Below, piece after piece: positions 16,674 to 22,794 of a stretch of 29,578 nt of DNA. Positions within the stretch are counted from its first letter, which is position 1, and the number at the start of each line of letters is the position of its first letter. The position numbers were made by a program, and so were the translations under genes. The stretch comes from Candidatus Avelusimicrobium cornigerorum (GTDB lineage: Bacteria > Elusimicrobiota > Elusimicrobia > Elusimicrobiales > Elusimicrobiaceae), in NCBI GenBank assembly GCA_002309715.1, contig DBXW01000005.1, forward strand, positions 449,077 to 478,654. Reading direction: 5' to 3'. The notes under the pieces are model-generated. The model was given only the letters and a program-made list of their open reading frames with translations. It was not told the origin of the DNA and ran no database searches.

Positions 16674-17333
16674 TTAACTGACCAGTTCGTCCATATCCGG
16701 ATAAATGTCTTTTAACGAGTGATACACCTTAAATGCGTGTTCGCGCACAAACGAATCGGGTTGTTTGATTTGCGGTACCACGCACACACGCATACCCGCC
16801 ACAATGGCCGCGGTGGCTCCGGCGATAGAATCTTCAAAAGATAAACACTCTCCCGGCGTTGCGTTTAAGTGTTGGGCGACGGTTAAATAAATTTCCGGAT
16901 CGGGCTTTGGTTTTGCCACGTCGTCGGAAGTAACAATCACACTAAAAAAATCTCTCACGCCTTTTTTAGTAAGCAAATAATCTACCCACCGGCGTATGTT
17001 AGACGAGCCAAGTGCCAATGTAAACCCGCGTTGGTGGAAAAACTCCACCGCCTCTTTGGCTCCCGGACGGAAATCTACATCCCCCCCGTTTCGGATATAT
17101 TCTTCAAAAAGTTCATACGTGCGCCGGTACAATTTTTTGACGTCTAATTTGCCTTTAAAATAGTTATCAATCAGTTTAGCCGAATCGGCTGTGCTCATCC
17201 CCACACACATTTCAAACAGTTCAAACGTAAAGTTAAAACCGTCTTGCGCGGCGGCCTTTTTATAGCACTGAAAATAGATAGGTTCCGTGCTTAATAATAG
17301 CCCGTCCATATCAAAAATTACGTGTTTAATCAT
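16674..17333 (-). CDS. HAD-superfamily phosphatase (beta-phosphoglucomutase/phosphatase-like)
   Basis: The 219-residue protein carries all HAD motifs: FDMDG (residues 7-11, Asp8 nucleophile and Asp10), GSSN (109-112), the Lys in KPKPDP (141-146) and LSFEDSIAGATAA, the metal-binding acidic motif. A four-helix cap sits between motifs I and II (about 15-85), as in the beta-phosphoglucomutase/GS1-like group, so a small sugar phosphate or nucleotide is a likely substrate. The exact substrate cannot be read from sequence. No Shine-Dalgarno sequence precedes the ATG; TACAAT ends 7 nt upstream. It is divergent from glyQ and convergent with ankyrin paralog 2. Confidence 0.88.
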   Translation of the reverse strand: MIKHVIFDMDGLLLSTEPIYFQCYKKAAAQDGFNFTFELFEMCVGMSTADSAKLIDNYFKGKLDVKKLYRRTYELFEEYIRNGGDVDFRPGAKEAVEFFHQRGFTLALGSSNIRRWVDYLLTKKGVRDFFSVIVTSDDVAKPKPDPEIYLTVAQHLNATPGECLSFEDSIAGATAAIVAGMRVCVVPQIKQPDSFVREHAFKVYHSLKDIYPDMDELVS

Positions 17334-17340
17334 TATGTAT

Positions 17341-17346
17341 ATTGTA
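17341..17346 (-). promoter_or_regulatory. -10 element of HAD gene, probably leaderless
   Basis: On the minus strand TACAAT lies 7 nt before the ATG with no ribosome site between them. It is the weakest member of the leaderless set described here. Confidence 0.4.
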
Positions 17347-17390
17347 TAAATTTCCGCCGCTGTATGTGTCCTTTAGTATGCGTTATTTTA

Positions 17391-17401
17391 TATAATATAA
17401 T
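17391..17401 (+). promoter_or_regulatory. glyQS promoter -10 region, probably leaderless
   Basis: Two overlapping TATAAT hexamers (17391-17396 and 17396-17401) lie 10 and 5 nt before the glyQ ATG. No ribosome site is present, and there is no room for a T-box or other leader between promoter and gene. Confidence 0.55.
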
Positions 17402-17406
17402 TACCT

Positions 17407-18282
17407 ATGAAATACGGTATGAATTTTCAAGATATGATTGCTGCTTTGAACGCGTATTGGACCAAACAAGGGTGCATCCTTGTTCAACCTTACGACGTGG
17501 AAAAAGGGGCCGGTACTTACAACCCGGAAACTTTTTTCGGTGCTTTGACGAGTAAACCTGTCAACCGCGCCTATGTTGAACCTTGCCGTCGCCCTGCCGA
17601 CGGTCGCTACGGCGAAAACCCCAACCGCCTGGGCAAGTATTACCAATATCAAGTAATTATGAAACCGGCTCCGGCCAATATCCAAGACCTTTATTTAAAT
17701 TCGCTTAAGGCAATCGGCCTAGACCCCAAAGAGCACGACGTACGCTGGATTGAAGATGATTGGCAATCCCCCACATTAGGCGCGTCCGGCGTGGGTTGGG
17801 AAATTTGGCTAGACGGTATGGAAATTACGCAGTTTACGTACTTTCAAAATATGGCCGGATACGCCTTAAACCCTATCACGGTAGAAATTACCTACGGGCT
17901 AGAGCGCATTGCTATGTATTGCCAAAAAGTGGATAACGTATTTGACTTGCGTTGGAACGATACGATTACTTATCGCGACGTTCACCACGAAAACGAACGC
18001 CAATTTTCGCATTACTATTTTGAAGAATCTAACGTGGAACACTTGCGCCGCTATATTCAAGAGTGTGAAGAAGAATGCTTTGCCCTTTGTAAAAAAGGGT
18101 TGTACCTTCCGGCGTATGATGACACTATGAAACTCTCCCACTATTTTAATATGTTAGAAGCGCGCGGCGCTATTAGCGTGTCCGACCGCACGAACAACAT
18201 TACCAAGATCCGTAATTTGGCTAAAGCGTGTGCCAAAGCGTATGTGGACAGCGTAGAAAAGAAAGAGGAGGCCGCGAAATGA
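17407..18282 (+). CDS. glyQ: Glycyl-tRNA synthetase alpha subunit
   Basis: GlyQ is the catalytic alpha chain of the bacterial alpha2beta2 glycyl-tRNA synthetase. The 291-residue product is nearly colinear with the family: YWTKQGCILVQPYDVEKGAGT at the N-terminus, then FGALTSKPVNRAYVEPCRRP and RYGENPNRLGKYYQYQVI. The class II core continues with DDWQSPTLGASGVGWEIW, FTYFQNMAGY and TYGLERIAMY. Start is either ATG 17407 or the in-frame ATG 17419; neither has a Shine-Dalgarno sequence. The TGA overlaps the glyS ATG as ATGA, so the two subunits are translationally coupled. Confidence 0.97.
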   Translation: MKYGMNFQDMIAALNAYWTKQGCILVQPYDVEKGAGTYNPETFFGALTSKPVNRAYVEPCRRPADGRYGENPNRLGKYYQYQVIMKPAPANIQDLYLNSLKAIGLDPKEHDVRWIEDDWQSPTLGASGVGWEIWLDGMEITQFTYFQNMAGYALNPITVEITYGLERIAMYCQKVDNVFDLRWNDTITYRDVHHENERQFSHYYFEESNVEHLRRYIQECEEECFALCKKGLYLPAYDDTMKLSHYFNMLEARGAISVSDRTNNITKIRNLAKACAKAYVDSVEKKEEAAK

Positions 18283-20354
18283 ACGCTTTATTAGAAATCG
18301 GAGTAGAACATTTGCCGTCGCGGTTTATGGTACCCGCGCTAGCGCAGTTGGAAAAATTAGCCGCTGATTTACTGACGGAAAAACGAATTTCGTACGAGCG
18401 TGTGCACGCGTTTGGCACGTACCGTCGCTTGGTGGTGGAAATTGTCAATATCGCGGATAAATCGGCCGACGTACAAAAAGAAGTCAAAGGGCCGCCCGCC
18501 AAATTATTAAAAGACGCTAACGGCAATTTCACGCCGCAAAGTGCCGGCTTTGCACAAAAAAACGGCATTGCGCCGGAAAAATTAACCGTCGTAGAAACCG
18601 ACAAAGGGCCTTTTATTTACGCCAAAGTAAAAATCAAAGGCGAAAAAACGGCTAAACTTCTGCCTGAAATTTTTACGCGGTTAGTAACGGGTTTAGAGTT
18701 TGCTAAAAATATGATTTGGGAAGAATCGGGCCTTCGTTACGGCCGCCCGATACGCTCGCTAATCGGTTTATACGGAAATAAAATTATTAAGTTTACCGTC
18801 GCGGGTGTAACATCTAACCGCAATACCTATCCGTTGTCTTCCTTCGGGCGTAAACCGATTAAGGTAGCCACTGCCGACGCAGCCACGTATGCGGAACTCT
18901 TGCGCAACCAACCGCAACCGATTTTGGTGATGCCGCAAGAGCGCAAAGACGCGCTTATCAAAACGGTTTCCAACGAAGCCAAAGTACGCGGTTACCGGGC
19001 CGATTTAGACGAGAATTTAGTGGAAGAAACCGTTTGGTTTACCGAACACCCGGTGGCTGTCAGCGGGGACTTTGAAATTAAGTTTTTGACACTGCCTAAA
19101 GAACTTATCACTACCGTCTTAAAAAAGCAAATCAAAATGTTCCCGGTGCTTAACGCCAAAGGCGAACTGGAGCCGTATTTTATTGCCGTTCGCGACGGTA
19201 TTTCGGTCAACCAAAACGAAGTGCGTGACGGGTTTAAAAAAGTAATGTCCGCGCGTTTGTCTGACGCTGTTTTCTTCTTTGAAAATGACAAAAAAGAAGG
19301 CCTTGAAGCCTTTAAAAATAAACTCAAAAACATTTTATTTTTAGAAGGGCTGGGCTCTATGTACGAGAAATCCGACCGCACGCGGCAACTGGCGTTGTGG
19401 TTGTGTGAAAAGACCGGGCAGACTGCGCTAAAAGATACAGTAGATTACGCCGCGTCGCACGCGTATGCCGATTTGGCTAGCCACGTGGTATATGAGTTTC
19501 CCGAATTGCAAGGGTATATGGGCGGGCAGTACGCCGCGTTGGAAGGCCGCAAAGACGCCGCCAAAGCCATGGAAGAATTTTACTATCCGCTGACAAGTAC
19601 CTCTGCCTTGCCGTCGGATAAGGCCGGGCAGTTGGTGAGTTTGGCGGGTAAAATTGACACACTCGTGGGCAACTTTTTAATCGGTCAAATTCCGACGGGA
19701 AGTGAAGATCCCTTTGCCTTGCGCCGTCAAGCGTTTGGCGCGGTGCGCATTTTGTTGGAAAACGCGCTGCCCGTTTCTTTAAAAGAACTCGTGGAAAAAT
19801 CCCGTGCGCTATATCCGGCGCAAACCGACGACAAAGGATCCCAAGAATTGCCCGCGTTTTTAAAAGCGCGTGTGGCACTTGTGCTTGAACAACGCGGACA
19901 CCAAGCCGGCCTGTTAGAGGCGGTTTCTAACTGGTATGAAATGCCGCTTACGCAAGTGGAAAATCTCGTCAGTGCGCTCGCAACCGTCAAAACGGATGCG
20001 GCCTTTGGTGCCGTGTTGGAAGCGGCTAAACGCGTAAATAACATCTTGAAAAAAGCCGATTCGGTGCAAACGCAAATTGACACGTCACGTTTTGAACTTC
20101 CGGCGGAAAAAGCACTTTTTGAAACGGTGGAAACCGTGGAAAAACAAGTGGCCGCTTTACCGCAAACAACGGATAAAAACGGTTATTTAAACCGTCTAAA
20201 AACGTGCACGGCGTTCCAAGCACCGCTGGAAACTTTCTTTAAGGAAGTGATGGTAAACGCCGAAGACGCCGCCGTTCGCCAAAACCGTTTGGCCTTGCTG
20301 GCGCGCGTACGTGCGTGTTTAGCGCAAACGGGCGCGGATATCACACGGTTGTAA
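18279..20354 (+). CDS. glyS: Glycyl-tRNA synthetase beta subunit
   Basis: GlyS is the tRNA-binding beta chain. The 691-residue product starts MNALLEIGVEHLPSRFM. It contains the family blocks KGPPAKLLKD, NMIWEESGLRYGRPIRSL, DPFALRRQAFGAVRIL (late-middle), and a C-terminal DALR-like anticodon domain with AAKRVNNILKK. I start at 18279, where AGAGGAGG is well spaced and the ATG overlaps the glyQ stop; the longer frame beginning at 18228 lies inside glyQ. The length is usual. A pilin-like gene follows only 33 nt later. Confidence 0.97.
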   Translation: MNALLEIGVEHLPSRFMVPALAQLEKLAADLLTEKRISYERVHAFGTYRRLVVEIVNIADKSADVQKEVKGPPAKLLKDANGNFTPQSAGFAQKNGIAPEKLTVVETDKGPFIYAKVKIKGEKTAKLLPEIFTRLVTGLEFAKNMIWEESGLRYGRPIRSLIGLYGNKIIKFTVAGVTSNRNTYPLSSFGRKPIKVATADAATYAELLRNQPQPILVMPQERKDALIKTVSNEAKVRGYRADLDENLVEETVWFTEHPVAVSGDFEIKFLTLPKELITTVLKKQIKMFPVLNAKGELEPYFIAVRDGISVNQNEVRDGFKKVMSARLSDAVFFFENDKKEGLEAFKNKLKNILFLEGLGSMYEKSDRTRQLALWLCEKTGQTALKDTVDYAASHAYADLASHVVYEFPELQGYMGGQYAALEGRKDAAKAMEEFYYPLTSTSALPSDKAGQLVSLAGKIDTLVGNFLIGQIPTGSEDPFALRRQAFGAVRILLENALPVSLKELVEKSRALYPAQTDDKGSQELPAFLKARVALVLEQRGHQAGLLEAVSNWYEMPLTQVENLVSALATVKTDAAFGAVLEAAKRVNNILKKADSVQTQIDTSRFELPAEKALFETVETVEKQVAALPQTTDKNGYLNRLKTCTAFQAPLETFFKEVMVNAEDAAVRQNRLALLARVRACLAQTGADITRL

Positions 20355-20387
20355 AAGAAGTAAATTCCCTGTTCCGGGAGATTTGAT

Positions 20388-20966
20388 ATGAATAATAATC
20401 GTGGTAAAAAGGGCTTTACGCTCATAGAACTGCTTGTGGTTGTTTTAATCATTGGTATTCTTGCCGCGGTGGCTCTGCCGCAATATAAGAAATCGGTAGA
20501 AAAGGCGCGTGTAGCGCAAGTGATTCCCTTGTTAAAATCGGTTGTCAATGCACAGCGTCGTTATTTTATAACCAACGGGAAATACGCCGAAAAATTTGAT
20601 GAATTAGATGTTACTATTCCGTGGACCGGTACCCAAAAGTGGAACACGAGCAATCCCACAGATACGTTGTCTAATGGCGATTGGTCGTTACAAATGCATG
20701 CAGGAAATGACGGAGGACATGTTAGAATCGGTCACTTAAAAGGGGCATATAAAGGAGTCGGACTACTTGTTTATCTTCACTACACGGGCCCTAGCGGATA
20801 TAAGGACAACCAGATTTATTGTGTGGAACCCAAAAATAGTGCTAGTTATGCTGTGACGTGGAGCGGAGCACAGGGCGAGTATTGTAAAAAAATGTTTCCG
20901 GATAGTATATTACATACACCCGTGCGTTCCAATAATCCGTTTTTTCTTGTGCCCGGCGCGTGGTAA
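20388..20966 (+). CDS. Type IV pilin-like / pseudopilin protein (copy 1)
   Basis: The 192-residue product has a short charged leader (MNNNRGKKG), the prepilin peptidase site G9/F10, the conserved Glu at mature position +5 and a hydrophobic helix (FTLIELLVVVLIIGILAA). An amphipathic alpha1 helix (about residues 28-52) and a variable C-terminal globular domain follow. Cys146 and Cys165 could form the D-region disulfide. It would be processed at the inner membrane and built into a pilus or a type II-like pseudopilus. It sits 33 nt after glyS with GGGAG upstream and no clear promoter of its own, so it may be read from the glyQS unit. The exact role (major pilin, minor pilin or pseudopilin) cannot be decided. 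Confidence 0.85.
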   Translation: MNNNRGKKGFTLIELLVVVLIIGILAAVALPQYKKSVEKARVAQVIPLLKSVVNAQRRYFITNGKYAEKFDELDVTIPWTGTQKWNTSNPTDTLSNGDWSLQMHAGNDGGHVRIGHLKGAYKGVGLLVYLHYTGPSGYKDNQIYCVEPKNSASYAVTWSGAQGEYCKKMFPDSILHTPVRSNNPFFLVPGAW

Positions 20967-20987
20967 TTCCCGTCGGTAAAATGGCTT

Positions 20988-21050
20988 TAAAAAACGCAAT
21001 AAAAAATTTTCAAAATTACCCCTTGACAAATTTCAGTTTTCCATTATACT
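20988..21050 (+). promoter_or_regulatory. Strong promoter with UP-like element for the intergenic RNA
   Basis: TTGACA (21023-21028), 16-nt spacer, TATACT (21045-21050). Upstream, 20988-21018 is a run of A and T tracts resembling an UP element, as found before stable RNA genes. No coding sequence follows for over 400 nt on this strand. Confidence 0.8.
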
Positions 21051-21436
21051 ATTAGTGATGGTTGGACATCCGCAGGTCAGTTTGGGTGTCGCGCAGTGGC
21101 CGTAGGTGGTTCGTAAGATAGCCACTATGCAGTTGGGTGCCTGGTCCGGTTGGTTCGGTCGGTGCGCTTGTCCCGGGTGTGTTGCTGACGGTGTTGGTCG
21201 CGTGCTTGGGTTAGGTGTCGGCGGGGCTACTTGGAGTGTGGCTGGGGTGAAGGGTTTTCCTCGGTTGCGTGTGGGTACCTGGTAGGAAAGCGGACGGTAG
21301 GGAGCGGCGGTTGTGTTTGCCGTGTTTGCGGGTTCTGTGCCCGGTTGATATCAATGCTTCGGCTGGGAGGAGAACCGTAGAGCGTGACGTAAATCCCGCT
21401 GTGGCCTGCAATGAAGTAGTGTAGTAAGGAGAGAAA

Positions 21437-21454
21437 ATGAAGGTACATAGTTGA
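21437..21454 (+). CDS. Possible 5-codon mini-ORF (MKVHS) at the 3' end of the RNA
   Basis: ATG-AAG-GTA-CAT-AGT-TGA follows AAGGAGAG (21426-21433) at ideal spacing and ends one base before the terminator stem. It could be chance, or a translated element of a dual-function RNA. Confidence 0.25.
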   Translation: MKVHS

Positions 21455-21455
21455 A

Positions 21456-21490
21456 CCCCCTCGGTTGGATAAACCGGGGGGCTGTTTTTT
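21456..21490 (+). terminator. Terminator of the intergenic RNA
   Basis: CCCCC-T-CGGTT pairs with AACCG-GGGGG (10 bp with one bulged T, loop GGATA), followed by CTG and T6. Strongly directional to the plus strand. Confidence 0.85.
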
Positions 21491-21503
21491 GTCATAAAAA
21501 ATT

Positions 21504-21830
21504 TTATTCTTCTAAAATGCTGGGCGGCGGCAAGACGTCTTCGTCTTCCGGCGGCACGCTTTGGGCAGATGTTTCCCCGGAGTCGTTCTCGTCTTCTTCG
21601 TCTTGTAAGGGCGGTAAGTTCATTTCTTCGTAAGATTCATCCGTAAGAGAAAGTTCCAAATCTTCCATAGTGGGCGTTGGGTTAGTGTGCAAGGTTTGGG
21701 GCGGGTTTTGCGGTGTTGTCGCGACCGGTTTATTCCCCCCCGCAGGTTGACGTGGTGTCCACCAAGCGGGCATTTCCGCGCACGCGGCTAACAATGAAAA
21801 CGTAAACAAAATTCCCCAAAGTTTTTGCAT
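21504..21830 (-). CDS. Small acidic putative lipoprotein
   Basis: The 108-residue product starts MQKLWGILFTFSLLAAC: a short signal segment with lipobox LAAC (Cys17). The mature part is Pro/Thr-rich and then strongly acidic (many Glu and Asp, with PPLQDEEDENDSGE) with no recognisable fold, so it looks disordered. I start at the ATG at 21830, 7 nt after the lipA stop; the frame upstream of it lies inside lipA. It is probably co-transcribed with lipA, with no visible functional link. I do not recognise a family. Confidence 0.7.
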   Translation of the reverse strand: MQKLWGILFTFSLLAACAEMPAWWTPRQPAGGNKPVATTPQNPPQTLHTNPTPTMEDLELSLTDESYEEMNLPPLQDEEDENDSGETSAQSVPPEDEDVLPPPSILEE

Positions 21831-21837
21831 AAAATTA

Positions 21838-22743
21838 TTATACTTTATCCGCGGACAGTTTTGTATGTAGTAACGCGGCCCGGTAAAGCGCGCCCGCGCG
21901 GTAACTGCTGCGTACAAGCGGCCCGGATGCAACCCCCTTAAACCCTAAAGACAAGGCATATTCTTCCCACGCTTTATATTCGTTGGGTTCGGGGTAGCGC
22001 GCTACCGGGTAGTGGTTGGCAGACGGTGCTAAATACTGCCCGATAGTAATTAAATCTACCCCGGCGTTGCGTAAATCGTGTAACAAACGGCGTATCTCCG
22101 GCTCCGTTTCGCCAAGCCCCACCATAAAGCCGGACTTGGTAAACACGCTCGGCGCGTATTTTTTACTGTTTTCAAGTACTTTCAGCGTGCGTTTATAGTG
22201 TGCGCCCGCGCGTACGGAAGGATATAAACTTTCCACCGTTTCTATGTTGTGTGCAAGCACGCAAGGGCGGGCATCTAAAATAGTATGTAGCGCGTTTTCA
22301 TCCCCTTTCAAATCGGAAATCAGCGGCTCTACAAGTACGTTTGGCGTAAGGGTGTGTATGGCGCTAATCACGTGGGCAAAATGGGTGCTACCGCCGTCGG
22401 GTAAGTCATCACGCGTAGGCATCGTTAAAACGGCGTAACGGATGTGCCACTCCTTAACGGCTTGTGCTACGCGGGTGGGCTCGCCTTCGTCGGGCGGGAG
22501 TGGTTTTTCACGCGACACCGCGCAAAACCGGCAACCGCGCGTACAGCGTTCGCCCAGTACCATAAAGGTGGCATCCCCGCAGTTAAAACATTCTCCCCGG
22601 TTAGGGCACTTGGCCGCGTGGCAAACGGTATGAAGGGCGTGATGCGAAATGGAATCTTCCGCCGCTAATGCCGCCGACGAGCGCAAAGCCGCCTTGTTGC
22701 GGCCGACCATGGCTTTTAACCACGTGGGGATGGGTGTTGTCAT
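21838..22743 (-). CDS. lipA: Lipoyl synthase
   Basis: LipA is a radical-SAM enzyme that inserts two sulfurs into protein-bound octanoyl chains to make lipoate for 2-oxoacid dehydrogenases and the glycine cleavage system. The 301-residue product has both iron-sulfur sites: the auxiliary cluster Cys41, Cys46, Cys52 (CHAAKCPNRGEC) and the radical-SAM CTRGCRFC (Cys67, 71, 74). It also has the C-terminal RSSYRAG motif whose Ser ligates the auxiliary cluster. Length is normal. No Shine-Dalgarno sequence is present; TATAAT ends 6 nt before the ATG. It is divergent from the spoIID-like gene across a 51-nt gap. Confidence 0.97.
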   Translation of the reverse strand: MTTPIPTWLKAMVGRNKAALRSSAALAAEDSISHHALHTVCHAAKCPNRGECFNCGDATFMVLGERCTRGCRFCAVSREKPLPPDEGEPTRVAQAVKEWHIRYAVLTMPTRDDLPDGGSTHFAHVISAIHTLTPNVLVEPLISDLKGDENALHTILDARPCVLAHNIETVESLYPSVRAGAHYKRTLKVLENSKKYAPSVFTKSGFMVGLGETEPEIRRLLHDLRNAGVDLITIGQYLAPSANHYPVARYPEPNEYKAWEEYALSLGFKGVASGPLVRSSYRAGALYRAALLHTKLSADKV

Positions 22744-22749
22744 ACTTCT

Positions 22750-22755
22750 ATTATA
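22750..22755 (-). promoter_or_regulatory. -10 element of lipA, probably leaderless
   Basis: On the minus strand a consensus TATAAT is followed by exactly 6 nt (AGAAGT) and the lipA ATG. No ribosome site fits in between. Confidence 0.55.
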
Positions 22756-22779
22756 CTAAAACAGGGCCCGACGAGAATA

Positions 22780-22788
22780 TGATAAAAT
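22780..22788 (+). promoter_or_regulatory. Extended -10 promoter of spoIID-like gene, probably leaderless
   Basis: TG-A-TAAAAT ends 6 nt before the ATG at 22795, with no ribosome site. Together with the lipA element it forms a compact 51-nt divergent control region. Confidence 0.5.
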
Positions 22789-22794
22789 AAACGT

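Larger units (their letters stand above)
21057..21490 (+). ncRNA. Candidate structured non-coding RNA, G/U-rich, unknown class
   Basis: This is the only gene-free stretch above 300 nt. It is bounded by a strong promoter and an intrinsic terminator, giving a transcript of about 430 nt. In 21121-21300 I count A 16, C 33, G 79, T 52, far from the surrounding genes. Ends pair over a long distance: 21072-21079 with 21402-21409 (8 bp), 21084-21086 with 21395-21397, and 21088-21094 with 21382-21388 (7 bp). Inside are hairpins 21095-21126 (AGTGGC/GCCACT) and 21331-21376 (GGTTCT/AGAACC plus CCCGG/CTGGG). I see no RNase P GAGGAAAGUCC, no tmRNA acceptor ends, and no SRP or group I/II intron core. No open frame on either strand looks like protein. 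The function is unknown. Confidence 0.65.

Noticed and set aside
17334..17406. T-box riboswitch before glyQS
   Set aside because: Only 5-10 nt lie between the -10 element and the glyQ ATG, so no leader RNA can form.
21057..21490. The intergenic RNA as RNase P RNA (rnpB) or tmRNA
   Set aside because: GGAAAG at 21284 recalls the RNase P core, but the following bases do not match AGUCC and no GGCUUA-type 3' partner exists. No tRNA-like acceptor ends or Ala-tag frame support tmRNA.
21211..21495. Open frames on the minus strand across the intergenic RNA
   Set aside because: Composition is Pro/Ser/Thr-rich by virtue of the G/T-rich opposite strand, there is no ribosome site or family resemblance, and the plus-strand promoter and terminator explain the region.
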